Part shown: positions 26,841-37,989 of the stretch, piece by piece
Numbering within the stretch: position 1 is the first letter of the stretch
How the letters are laid out: each line of letters opens with the position of its first letter
NCBI RefSeq assembly: GCF_022539665.2
Contig: NC_081333.1
Coordinates: 2,356,001-2,420,000, forward strand
Source of the DNA: Daphnia carinata
Lineage: Eukaryota; Arthropoda; Branchiopoda; Diplostraca; Daphniidae
Reading direction: 5' to 3'
Length of the DNA stretch: 64,000 bases
Position numbers and translations under genes: made by a program
Notes under the pieces: model-generated
Database searches by the model: none
The model's input: only the letters and a program-made list of their open reading frames with translations
What the model was told of the DNA's origin: nothing

Positions 26841-27494
26841 TTAATTGTCGGAAACGTAGCCGGCCGATGATGGACAATGTTCCGTGTGAATGAGTTCAAG
26901 ATAGAGCGTAGACTGAAGGAAACGCAAGTAAGAATCACGTTCCATCATGTGTTGAATCCTTCTCTGGGCACGATCGAACGCGTGTACGTCCGGATTGTTA
27001 GACTGGACATTTGCCAGTGTCATGAGCCTCGTTTCAGCATCCAGATTGATCTGCCAATCACCAAACGAAAAAGGCTAGTTATGTATACAAAAGATCAGCT
27101 ATCGTGATGAGTGATGAAAGCCTTACCTCTTTGGAGGCTTGGACGGCCACAAAGTCGTTGTAAATTTGCTGGGCTTTAGTTGCCATTTTTTGCGGTTTCA
27201 AATGTTTGTACTCTTCCACGGCCAGCCAAAATTCAAGGTTCTCATTACTGAATTCACGAATTAGAAAGGCTCGATAAAGAGACGACCCATCTAGAAAAAC
27301 AACCCCGCAAAACATGTTTGATTAATCAATCAAATTAATCATAACGTGAAACACAAATAGGAGAACAACTTACATTTAGATGCCATAAGGTTGTCGAAAG
27401 ATTCTGTCCATTTTTTGGCCTCTTCCGGTTTGGGTCGAGTTGATAACGAAGCTTCCGTACTCCTCCGACGTAAAAATCCAAGGTGGATCCGCAT
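26841..27494 (-). CDS. RGS-domain protein, array copy B (about 164 aa)
   Basis: Coding exons 27374-27494 (from the conserved Met of EMRIHLGF; the exon itself begins at 27501), 27127-27290 and 26841-27050. Lengths and phases of the first two core exons match copy A exactly (128 and 164 nt). The RGS core is intact, with SNENLEFW, INLD and ERDSYLRF, and ends ... SAGYVSDN. An upstream exon end is clear at 27588 (GAACG|GTAAGT, as in A). However, the frame leading into exon 2 (FFFER) meets a TGA about 16 codons upstream without an ATG. A separate upstream frame (MPSALRHSS...) overlaps it in another phase. I therefore place the start at the Met in exon 2, which is conserved in all copies. An undetected N-terminal exon is possible. 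It is a likely active GAP. The start is uncertain; the core is certain. Confidence 0.82.
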
Positions 27495-27756
27495 TTCTAA
27501 TCTGCAAAGCAAAACAAGAACTTGAGGTACTGTTTTCTAAATAGAAAGGGAGAAACATTCCCTGCTCGGAGTGAAAGAAAAACTTACCGTTCAAAAAAGA
27601 AGCTGCCCGTTTTCACTGAGGTATGTCCCCCGGTTTGGAAATCTCAAAATGATGTGGACTCGAAAAAGAAATGAGAGAGGGAGAGAGAGAGCCGTTTTTG
27701 CTGCTGCGCTTGGCCAAGATTGAAGAGTGTCTAAGCGCTGAAGGCATCCGTTTGCA

Positions 27757-27764
27757 CTTAAATA
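27757..27764 (-). promoter_or_regulatory. TATA-like element of RGS copy B
   Basis: TATTTAAG on the minus strand, about 170 nt upstream of the exon 1 donor and about 100 bp downstream of the copy B palindrome. It is a weak match, supported by position relative to the array's other promoters. Confidence 0.3.
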
Positions 27765-27867
27765 GAGAACTGGTAGAGTTAGAGAAAATGGGCGGGGAAA
27801 AAAGAACACGGTACTCAAACACGCCATCGGGACTATCATGTTTTTTTAATGCGCTTCGTTCGTCGTG

Positions 27868-27877
27868 TGCGCGCGCA
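27868..27877. promoter_or_regulatory. Palindromic TGCGCGCGCA upstream of RGS copy B
   Basis: Exact copy of the array palindrome. It is followed on the plus strand by TTTCAGAAAATC and, about 45 bp later, GTATTTCACTGGG, the block also seen at copies A and E. Confidence 0.5.
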
Positions 27878-28149
27878 ACTTTCAGAAAATCCCGCTCAAC
27901 TGGTTCACCGTCTGTCTATGCTATGCGTGTATTTCACTGGGAAAAGTATGTCAACCAGAATAAACAGACTGCCAGTGAAAGAGACAATGAGAACACATTG
28001 TGGTCTGTCTGATGATTTCTATAGAATTTTTTCCTTCTTAAGAGGAATTGTCAATGGGAATGTTGCCAGTGGCACAAATAGGGTCAAGTTGAAGTCTAAT
28101 AATTCCATTCATCCCCGTAAGACCCGGTTACGTTTTGATTGAACCCATT

Positions 28150-31100
28150 TCATTTATTCAAAAAGGACGGCCTAAGACGACCATTATCTAGTCGGTTAAG
28201 TATAATTCCCTTCCCACGAGAAAGATGATCAAATTCAACGCATTTTCCTGTCTTATTCACGAACGTTTTCACGTAGAGAACGCGGACAGTGAATTCGTGA
28301 TGGATTAAGGCACGTGCTCCAGTCAGTTAGAACGCAGTAAACAGGAACGTAGAGACGATGTGTCGGCAGCGTCAAAAGTCTGCTATTGACATGTGGATCA
28401 ATCTAGGAAAGAGTAACACCCGTGTTCAGGCAACTCGTGTCCCATCAGCTCAATAAGATTATTGATAAGATCTCATGTCACGTAGCGGTGGGTAAGGTTC
28501 AGGTTTTCAAAGTCACGTCTGCCAAGCATCCCAACAAACCGAGAAACAATACGTTTGCGAGAATATACAGGTAACTATTGGAATCGGATGCTTCCGGCTG
28601 CAGAGGGAAGCCTCTCGAATTTGATTAAGAATTTGAGATATCCTTGTTGTACAGAACGCTACAAAAATACGTTATAAAACGTAAGATAACATCTGATTAT
28701 CTTACATCGCTGAATGCAATTGTCACACAGGGCAATTCAATCATCTAAAAAGCGGAAACGTTCTCTTGCAAGCCGTTGCTTAGTGATGATGGCGTCCACC
28801 ATCGGGAGCGGGAGGTAGGAAGATAGTTGAGATGAAAAGGTAGTAAAGCAAATCTCTAACGACACGTGAACTTGCGTCTCGTGTTCGCATACCCTTTTTT
28901 GTGCTGATCCGGTCATTGTTCGTTATTGTGCTCCGCCAAGTTTAGTGACAAAGATTGGCCAGATCGATGTCTACATCCTTTTGAATGGCGACATATTGTC
29001 TAATATACCCTATTCATGGCTGGAATCGCGCAGTGGGACGAAACTCTTTGTCGAGAATAAGTATAATCGTCATTTCAACTTTCTCTGTTTGCTCTACTTC
29101 ATTTGATTTCCTGCATCGGTAAAAGATTACGTTCTCCTTTACATCGGAGAACTCTCTTTTGTGCTTTCGGCACACAAAACAATTTTGAATCTTTCATTTC
29201 GGAATGATGCTGGATTGCAAGGCAGTATGTCAAGAGTCTCTCCATTACAGTCCGGAGTAAAATCCGTTTAGACTGAAGTTCGTTATGTTGAGTTTGCTAT
29301 CAAACACGGTTGTGGCCGACTAAAAAAGAGAAAACCTTCAAGGACAACTATTACTAGATGGACGGCTAATTAGGGCATGTATTTCGTCTTTTGTCGGAAT
29401 AATTCGTTTTCATCCGGTTGTTTGCATTCCCGTGTTGTTGTTTTTTAAGAAATGTGTTCTACATTTATTGTTGTGTCTCAGTTGGTTTCTTGTCCTTGAG
29501 TGTCACCGAACAGGATAAAGAACTCTCTATTGTCCGTTGGCTGGTTTTTGCGGACTCGTAAGTGAACGGACAAGGGCAAGGAGTCCAGCAGTGCCACATG
29601 CACAATTGTTCTCTACGGCTGCAGCAGCCCAAATAAATCAGCTTCCATGAACTTTTTCTTTTCTAGGCCGCTTTCTGTACATGAATTTTTGGACGATAAC
29701 AACCACAGAGGATTGTTTATGTTTGCCATTACAACGACAATGTTTATGCAAACCCATAACTATTCATTATACAGCATATTTCTAGGATGCCCTGTCCAAG
29801 TTAACGGGAATAATGTGATAGCGAATCAGCATTAGAATCCAAATAAGGGGAAACCTTACTTGGCCCTTGGACTTAACTTGACCAACGCAGCCACTTTGAA
29901 TTCGAATAACTCACAAACTATAAGTCCCCAAGAAAAGTCAACTTGATTTTCGTCATTCTCGTTCAATTCTGAATTTAAATAATATATTTTTATATTAATA
30001 TGCAAAGAAAAAAATAAATAAATAAAAAGTCGGGTTTATTTTGTCGGGCTTGTTTTATCGGGCTTATTTTTTTTTTTTAAGTTTTTTTACTCAAACGAAA
30101 TTTTGGTAATTCCTTCAGAAAAAGAAAGCAGTGGATTCAAGGATAACTGTAGAACATAATTTTTAGCCTTTTTTACTGGGCAATTTTCTTAAATTTTAGA
30201 GCTCATGGACATTTTTGTTTTTCTCGCAAACCGGATCTCCAGAATCGCACAGGGCGTTGCCTTTGGTTGTGTGACGTACGTTAAACCTGACTTTGCGTTG
30301 TTAACACCACATTCTTGTTGTCTCTATCGATGGACTTCTGCGAAACTTCTCAGTACGCAGTAGAAGTTCGTTGGCATCTTATGTTGGTCTGTAACGCTAA
30401 CGCATCGATAAGAATGGGTTGTCTTTATTTTATAAAATTCCCGCATTAATGCAATCGCACTAAACTCTTCAAAATTCCCCTCCACAGCAGGAATCTGTGG
30501 TTTCTATGGCGTTGTGCAACATCAAGCGCAACGGAAGCGTTTGATATTTTTCGCAGTACGTTTCGTACCTATGGCATCTTTGACTAACTGTAACAGGTTT
30601 AATGAAGCGCGTTCAACGGGGGAAAAATAGAAGCAAGAACAAAAATACCAGACGATCCTCAAGTTAAAATAAACCATGTTACAAACGTACTCGATGTTAG
30701 CGGCATAATTTTTTGAAACCAAACATGCACTATTGAAACTCAATGAAATAACTTGAACAAATAATTGGCCTAAAGTTTGAGGCTAAGGTAAACACGGCTG
30801 TATTAGCGATAAAGGCTTTTGTTTTAAGTGTAAGAAAACATAGATTTTGCTTAAAAAATCGAGCCGTGAGTGACCGCTGAAACGTCTGTGGACTGGCGGC
30901 AACTCAGAAATCCGACTGAGGAGTCAAAGAAGACGTTGGGTGCTTCCGGAACGTACGTTGGCATTGTATACTCCGGATCCTGCGTCATAACGTGAGAGAT
31001 TGATACCATCTACAATACTTTGTGTCAGTGATGGTTGCCAAAAATAGCATCTAATTATTCTACGACGTGTTCGAGTGTTGCCCTTGAACCCTCAACAGAA

Positions 31101-32815
31101 CAAATAATCGACTGTTTCAGCCAGAGTTCGTTGCGTACAAGTATCCGTGGCCATGAATTCCAAACAAGCAATTGTTTTTATTGTCAATGCAAATGTTTAC
31201 TGCCGCCTTTTTTTTTTAAATCGTCAATATAATGTATGCTGTTTGCCATTAATGTGCAAACTTGGTTAATTTCCAGCTTTTCCACGTTGCATCTGCTGAT
31301 ACCTTGTTGGTCTGGGCAATAAAAGAAGATTAACTCAATGGGATGCCAGAAGCGGCGGCTTTATGGTTTCCAATACATGTACGGTTTGATCGTTTATGGT
31401 TATTGGCTCTCACTTTATCACGCAAGTACTCGCCCACTTTGCACGGAAGTAATTGGAAGGAAGCCGTCTACGCCACCACAAGTCCAGGCAAGAGACCATC
31501 CATAAAGAATGTTTAATGATCGGCTTGTTACGACATTTCTATGAAAATCGATGATAACGTCGTAAAATAACACGGGGAAAACCCTGAAAATGAACTTGGA
31601 TGTACCCATCTCACTCCACCCTGGTGTGCACGTCCTTTTCAACCTACCCATTTTTTTTTAAATAGGAAAAATAAAGAGACTGTTGTCCTCCAACAGAAAG
31701 AAATAAGCACCATAAGGTTACAAGCAACAATAATCTTAAAATATTTCAGCGCTCACCAAGCACCTAGAGCCCTCGGGTCACCAGGAACTAAACAATCCCA
31801 CAGTACCACTTTCACCGGCACTTGTGGATGCTGTTTCCATTTTTTTTTGGTGGAAGAGTACATGGAACCCATAGCTATAATAGCTATAATAGCTTTTTAT
31901 TGTAACAATTCATGTTGTCTTGGTGACGTTGTTTTCTGGTTGTCACACGCAACCCGTGTTAATTCAAATCGTGCTCCACGACTCGTGTGGACTCAGCCGA
32001 CATTTGCCAGCATATTCGAAGGCATTAAGATAAATCGATAACACTATGGCGCATCGTCTATATTACGTCGCAATTTTGAATAAAGAAGTCGATAGATCAT
32101 TGGCTTTCGAACGTGTCTATGAGGATATTTAATTTTTAGTTGAGGAAACAATAAGAGAGCCTTTGCATCTCAAGCAGATCGGCAAACAAAGAACAGAGCG
32201 AGACAACCCCATGTCACGTTCCAATGGATAAACTTGGAACCTGGCATGTCGACATCGTGAGTCCCGAGCGGTACAAACGACGTTAATGCTTTTTATGTCC
32301 TACTTTGAATTGGAAATAATGGTAACTTATCGCACAGCACGTACGTTGCTCAAGTGATTTGAACGTCGGGGGATTTATGTCGGATCAAAGTGTTTCTCTT
32401 AAATGGGACTTAAATATGATCCCCGTATGAAATTTCAGAACCCATTAAAACGGGTGCATTCCCAAAACAAACTCCGCTAATATACTTCCTATAAACGTGA
32501 TAGCTTTGTTTGATATAACACAAACATATAATATGTATATATGTATTAAGTCGAAAAGGATTCATCACATTTGAGTACAAGGAACAACCACGGAATACCG
32601 TGCTTATATACACAACGATATAATTGCATCAAAGATCATAGGAAACATGACGCTTTATCGGACTAGTTATAACAAAGAATAAACTGTAGAGTATTAGACT
32701 TCAATGAAAGGTCAAATCAAAATAGACTTGTTTGTTATAAACACATGAGATTCACCACAAACATGGCGTAAACTACACCCATTCGTTTTCCATATCCACA
32801 TTAGATTTCTGGTCC
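28150..32815. other. Spacer between RGS copies B and C, no gene seen
   Basis: About 4.7 kb of AT-rich sequence with only short uninformative open frames. It includes a small GTCGGG tandem repeat near 30,050 and a TAGCTATAA triplication near 31,870. I detect no RGS-like remnant on either strand. Confidence 0.5.
30029..30072 (+). repeat. Short tandem repeat, about 15-bp unit
   Basis: Three imperfect copies of GTCGGGYTTRTTTT in a row, running into a T tract. Local; not seen elsewhere in the window. Confidence 0.6.
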
Positions 32816-33506
32816 TCATTCTGGGGAGGTTGGCTGGTCGGAATCATCACTAGCCGAAGCGGAATATCGATCCGGATGAGCAAGCTCTAGAAACAGTTTG
32901 GATTGCAAAAAACGTAGATAAGAATCACGTTCCATCATGTATTTGATTCGCTTCTGGGCTAGGTCAAACGCGTGTTGATCAGGGTTACTCGATTGGACAT
33001 TTGTCCATGTTATTAGCCTCGTTTCTGCATCCAGATTCACCTGTCCAATCGTCAAGGAGATGAACGAGGGCGTTAAGTGAATATAAACATCCAATTTGGG
33101 ATCGATGTGTTTCTAAGGTAACAGCGTACCTCTTTTGAAGCTTCTACAGCCACAAAGTCATTGTAAATTTGCTGGGCTTTAACGGTCATCTTTTGAGGTT
33201 TTGAATTCCTGTAGTCTTCAACGGCCAACCAAAAATCTAGATTTTCAGTGCTAAATTCACGGAGTAAAAAGGCTCGGTAAAGTGAGCACCCATCTGAAAA
33301 AGAGATTCAAATTGTATTTAACAACAGAGACGAACGAATTGCACAATCGTGTGAGGCTCACATTTAGACGACACGAGAGCGGTGAAAGACTCCGTCCATA
33401 CCTGTGCCTCCTCCGGTTGGGGTCTGACGGATAAGGGTGAATCTGAAGCCCGTCTTCGTAGGAATCGAGATTTTAAGCTAATCAATCGCATTTCTACACT
33501 CGCCAT
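32816..33506 (-). CDS. RGS-domain protein, array copy C (about 177 aa)
   Basis: Exons 33362-33506, 33130-33293 and 32816-33040, phases 1 and 0 as in the other copies. The start is placed at the ATG of [11 protein letters not shown], which gives a short N-terminus. An AG at the position homologous to the exon 2 acceptor (seven bases before the conserved Met) is retained. A longer frame lies just upstream but has no ATG, so an extra exon cannot be excluded. The RGS core shows STENLDFW (Thr-Glu-Asn where most copies have Asn-Glu-Asn), VNLD and ERDSYLRF. The C-terminal tail is longer and acidic (SASDDSDQ). Copy C is the most divergent at the Leu-Asp of NLDFW and in its linker TWTNVQSS. It is likely a functional GAP. 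Confidence 0.85.
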
Positions 33507-33808
33507 AAAATAGTCGACAGTTGTTATACATATCGAAATGTAAAGTATTATTCCGTTACCTTATACAGTATATTGGGCGATGGGCGGCATAAAACCTTAA
33601 TAAAGACTTAACGTCGTGTAATCTCTTGTTTTCACCTAACGTATCAGATGTACCATATCTGATAAATGAAACAGCTCGCGTGAGAGTCAAACTCTTCGGT
33701 GCACCTGAACGAAGGTACTAGACATTCTGAAGAGTGAAATCGTGTGGCGAATCGTATTTATGTACCAGCCGATCGGGAAAAAAGCAAGAGGCTGGTACTG
33801 CTTCCTGC

Positions 33809-33818
33809 TGCGCGCGCG
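33809..33818. promoter_or_regulatory. Near-palindrome TGCGCGCGCG upstream of RGS copy C
   Basis: The array element with its last base changed (G for A), 303 bp upstream of the copy C start. A CATAAATA TATA-like element on the minus strand (33762-33755) lies between it and the gene. The flank conserved at A, B and E is not recognisable here. Confidence 0.4.
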
Positions 33819-33909
33819 TGAATATCCTATTCCGGGTAGGACATTGTGTGCATACGTGTTTAAGAATATATGTGATACCTGCACATAAATCATTTTCTCT
33901 TTAACTCTA

Positions 33910-36761
33910 TAAATAGTGGCTATTATTCTTTCAAAGGAAAAAGGTGCGAGGGAACTAAGGTGTTACAGGATCATCAGACATGGACGAAACAGTTGCATCC
34001 GTTTTGTCTTATTCAATCAAAAGTAAACTTAATAATTAGACCAAGGCAGACCAAACAAAAACGGCTTTACCGCCCTGATAACATGTCAATGTCGCTAGGC
34101 AACTGGAAATGCTATTTCGGCGGGATCATAAATAAGATCATAGAGCCGTGTTGCTATACGTTCTCCCTTCCACACAAGAGACGATTTTGATAGGTGTTGC
34201 TATACATACACGTGAGGTCAATAAATCGTGTACACTCTGTTTTTGAACGCATAGTCTACCGAGGTCGTACCTATTGTCCAGTCTGACCTGTGTACTATAC
34301 TCAAAGATATTTTCATCTACTGGCCTCATCGATAGAGGTTCTAGTTATGGCAATACAAGCTTGCGTGTTCTTTCCCTGAATACAAACAAAAAACAGGTGC
34401 CTTTTCTTCTTTATTTGCTATTTCAAATGCAACTCCATCTCAAGTTTGATTCATTGTACTTATCGCTCAGTTATTTGTTTAGTGCTTACCAACAATATGC
34501 TGCCATCCTTTGGCTATTTTAGAATAGGCACGATTTACATACGAATATTTGCACAGCTGGATTAAGAAAGCTACGTCAAAGTTTGAAGTCCGTGACATCG
34601 ACCAAGAAGCAAGAGATTTAACGGTAAAAATAATTTTCATGACGTACGATAAGGATAACAGAAGGGATGTTATTTGCAGTCGTTTTGCGCAACACCCACG
34701 TATTCCTCTGCAGTTCGTGATAATAACATGCAGTCGCACGCTTTGTACATATAGTCTCTACTATAATATTGCACTGCCGTGGAGCTACCGTTTTGGGAAA
34801 TCCAGACATCAGTTCACAAGACGTGGATGTCATTCTCTCGTAAACTTGAAAATATGCAGACATAAATCTCCGTTCAGGAAGGTCACGGCCAAATGTTGGC
34901 ATCAGCCGGATCACGATGGATTGAGACATTAATGGACGTTCAATTATTGTGTCACGTCTATTTCTTTATTGGGAATTTTAGTATTTTTCTTAATGGCTGT
35001 TACCACCGACGCGACGTTCCTGACGCTGAATTCGCGTCAGTTAGTCAACTACTTTTGCTTCTACTCACCATCCCACTACATCATGAGCCGAATTACAAGT
35101 TGCTAATCAGAGGGCCTCAGTTTCTACGCTTTCCTTTTCGTTGGAAAGAATTAACTCGCAAGTAAACTTGATCTCTCGAACGTCATTGCAGGCCGCACGT
35201 AGACACATTGTTATGTAATTTTTCGTCACTACAGGCTTATACTGCGGATGGTGAACGACTTATTGATCGTAAAGAAAAAGCTCTTGTTCGTCGGAATCTC
35301 TTCTTTTTTTCACTTTAGTGTGGCATCCATTAAACCCTGCAACCTTTTACGAACGACGTAATCGTCTGCGTGCTGCACGACTAATATCGGCGGTTTGAGA
35401 CTCGTGTCAAGGGTCTCGAGGTTTCACAAATCGTTTCTAAAGGGGAATCTATGGAACACGCACCACATTTCGATCGATCATTCCCGACTACCTTCGAATA
35501 GTCGAGAAAGAGGAAACTGGAAGTACTCTGCACTTTGTAACTCTTTGTTTGCCATATTGTCTTTCCTTACGTCATCATTGTACTGCACGATCACCAGTAT
35601 GAATATCGAAGATTGTCTTGACGATCGTGTAAAATGAATTTTGTTTTTTGTATTGCGCATTATTGTAAAACGTGACACCTGTGCGTCATATTAAACCATC
35701 GATTGGGACTTGATGGTTCTGTGTTAGTTGGTTAGCTACAGTTTTTATTGTGGCTTGATGTTACAAATAAATTGTCCCCGATGGCCGGCAGTCAGCAACC
35801 TCAATGAACTCTACTTTTTATTTTCAAGGGTTATTCACTTGATTGCGGTCAGTGAGAAAACTTAGTCTCTCGCCTATCTAAGGGTTTCACGACCGCTTAT
35901 TGGCCGGTTATACCGCGAGGCGGGTAATAAAACACATTCAAAGCAAATTGAATGGCAGAGTGATCCCAGACGATCCCTCCAGATTTAGCGACACACGGCA
36001 AACGTTATCGCAATGGATTATTCCCTTTGATCAGCAAATGAACGGTGCTTCCTTAATTCATGCACCTTGCTATTTGCGTGATTTTAGTTTCTCTTTCATA
36101 GCAATGCGCGCTATTTTTAGCGTGCAATAAGGAATGTAAATTTAGACGACTCCCACGTCATCCGTCATTAACATGCGGTCGACGTGTCGGGTGTCTTGTA
36201 ATTAAAGAGCGGAGTGTGTTCCAACTTTGCCATTGAAAATTCGATCGATATTCCCGTGGAATCAACGAACGTTCTCCCGACTTCGTCTCAATAGTGTGTT
36301 CATGGCAGCTGGACCGTGATAACTAGCTCAAGATAAATCTGGAAATTTCCATATCTATAACTCTCAGCTCTTCAATGAAAAAGATTTCCAATTATAATAC
36401 TGAAATAAACGTCATTTATTTACAACCAATATTTTATACAGTGATTGAAAGAAGCTAAGGGAATCCACCATTTCGATGGAACCCTTTTTCATTGCCTCAA
36501 AGTTCATGGAGACGAGAAAACAAAAAATCAAAGTTTATGGGACTAGAACAAACATAAAAGAGATCTAGGTTACATTGTACGAAATCCCTTTTTCTTTTTT
36601 TACTTAAATATAGGAGGAAAAATGTGACAAGAGAACTTTTTAGAACGGTCTACATCAACGTCCCGCACAAACTTGGAAAGGTTTTTCTGGGAGGGTGGGC
36701 GATGTAACCCAAGAGTAGGCCGTATTGCGATTATGTTTTTTTTTTTTTTTGTGTATTATCA
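33910..36761. other. Spacer between RGS copies C and D, no gene seen
   Basis: About 2.9 kb without a convincing gene, RNA or repeat. The right end should contain the copy D 3' UTR; an 18-base T run lies at about 36733-36750. Confidence 0.5.
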
Positions 36762-37721
36762 TCACGCTGGCGAAGACTTTTCTGTTACGTCACCGATGGA
36801 CTCCGAATATCGCTCCGGGTGGGCTAGTTCAAGAAAGAGATTCGACTGGAGGAAACGCAGGTAAGAATCGCGTTCCATCATGTGCTGGACTCGCTTCTGG
36901 GCTCGATCAAACGCGTGTTCGTCCGGATTATTCGATTGGACGTTGTTCAGCGTGATAAGTCTTGTCTCCGCATCAAGATTTATCTTTAAAAAAAAATAAA
37001 TACAAACAATAAATATATGACGTCAAAACTAAATCGCAGAAGATGAGGGACACACCTCCTTAGCAGCCTGGACAGCGACAAAGTCATTGTAAATCTGTTG
37101 AGCCTTAGCAGCCATCTTTTGGGGCTTAGAATTCTTGTAATCTTCAACGGCTAGCCAAAATTCCAGATTCTCGTTGCTGAATTCTCGAAGCAAAAACGCG
37201 TGATAAAGAGAAGATCCATCTGGAAGGAAACAGGCAAGAAAAGAAATTGATGAACTCGCACGTTCAAGCATCTGCGTGAGCTTCGTGAGCATCAATTTGT
37301 GCAGGGAATGCTTAGCTATTCAACTTACATTTGGATGCCATAAGAGCAGTGAAGGATTCCGACCACTTTTGCGCTTCCTCCGGTTGTGGCCTCACAGACA
37401 AAGGTGAATCTGGCATCCTTCGTCGTAGGAACCCAGATTTCAAATTCAAGAGACGCATTTCAGTTCTAAAATTATCGAGTAAAAGATTATTAAATCACCA
37501 GCTAATGATGAATTTCAAGTGCCCAGAGGCCGAGTAATGAAAACTAACCGTTTGAAATACGTGGAACACAATTTGGATGGTTGGCAGTCACTGGCGTTGC
37601 AACTTTTCCGGGCAACTGGCACTCCAGCAACGTGTGGAAAACGACACGAAACGAGCAAATGTTTTACGTTCAACGCGCTACACAACCGGTTCTCACAGCC
37701 GATATCACTCGCCTTGACCAT
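36762..37721 (-). CDS. RGS-domain protein, array copy D (231 aa)
   Basis: Four exons: 37549-37721, 37329-37465, 37056-37219 and 36762-36983, phases 2, 1 and 0. The N-terminal exon (57 codons) starts MVKASDIGCENR, and its NVKHLLVSC aligns with SVKHLLIGS of copy A, so A and D share a real N-terminal exon. It is Cys-rich (about six cysteines), which in R4 proteins often means palmitoylation. An FLRRR basic patch follows in exon 2. The RGS core contains SNENLEFW, INLD and ERDSYLRF. The tail ends GDVTEKSSPA. The second core exon is about 90 percent identical in DNA to that of copy E by hand alignment, pointing to a recent duplication or gene conversion. It is very likely an active GAP for a G-alpha subunit at the plasma membrane. 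Confidence 0.92.
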
Positions 37722-37853
37722 ATCTCGTTCGGAAACGAAATACAGCAACTCAAAATTCTAGAAAAACGAAGAAAATGAGAGACGGGAGAGCTGCTCTCTG
37801 ACACGTACCGAAGAGAACGAAATTCTGGGTGGTGAACTCGGTCCGTTCTCTTG

Positions 37854-37861
37854 TTTATATA
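37854..37861 (-). promoter_or_regulatory. TATA box of RGS copy D
   Basis: TATATAAA on the minus strand, 133 bp upstream of the start codon and 84 bp downstream of the copy D palindrome. A good consensus match at a plausible distance. Confidence 0.55.
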
Positions 37862-37944
37862 TCCCCCGCAAGCAAAGTGAGGGTCGTAGATTGTGGCTCG
37901 CTGAAATGCAACATATTCGTTTTGGGGCTCGACATGTTTTGTGC

Positions 37945-37954
37945 TGCGCGCGCA
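37945..37954. promoter_or_regulatory. Palindromic TGCGCGCGCA upstream of RGS copy D
   Basis: Exact array palindrome, 224 bp upstream of the copy D start codon. The flanking sequence differs from A, B and E, so the 10-mer alone is conserved here. Confidence 0.5.
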
Positions 37955-37989
37955 TGTGATCAGAACATAAGGTAGCACAACGAGTGTCC

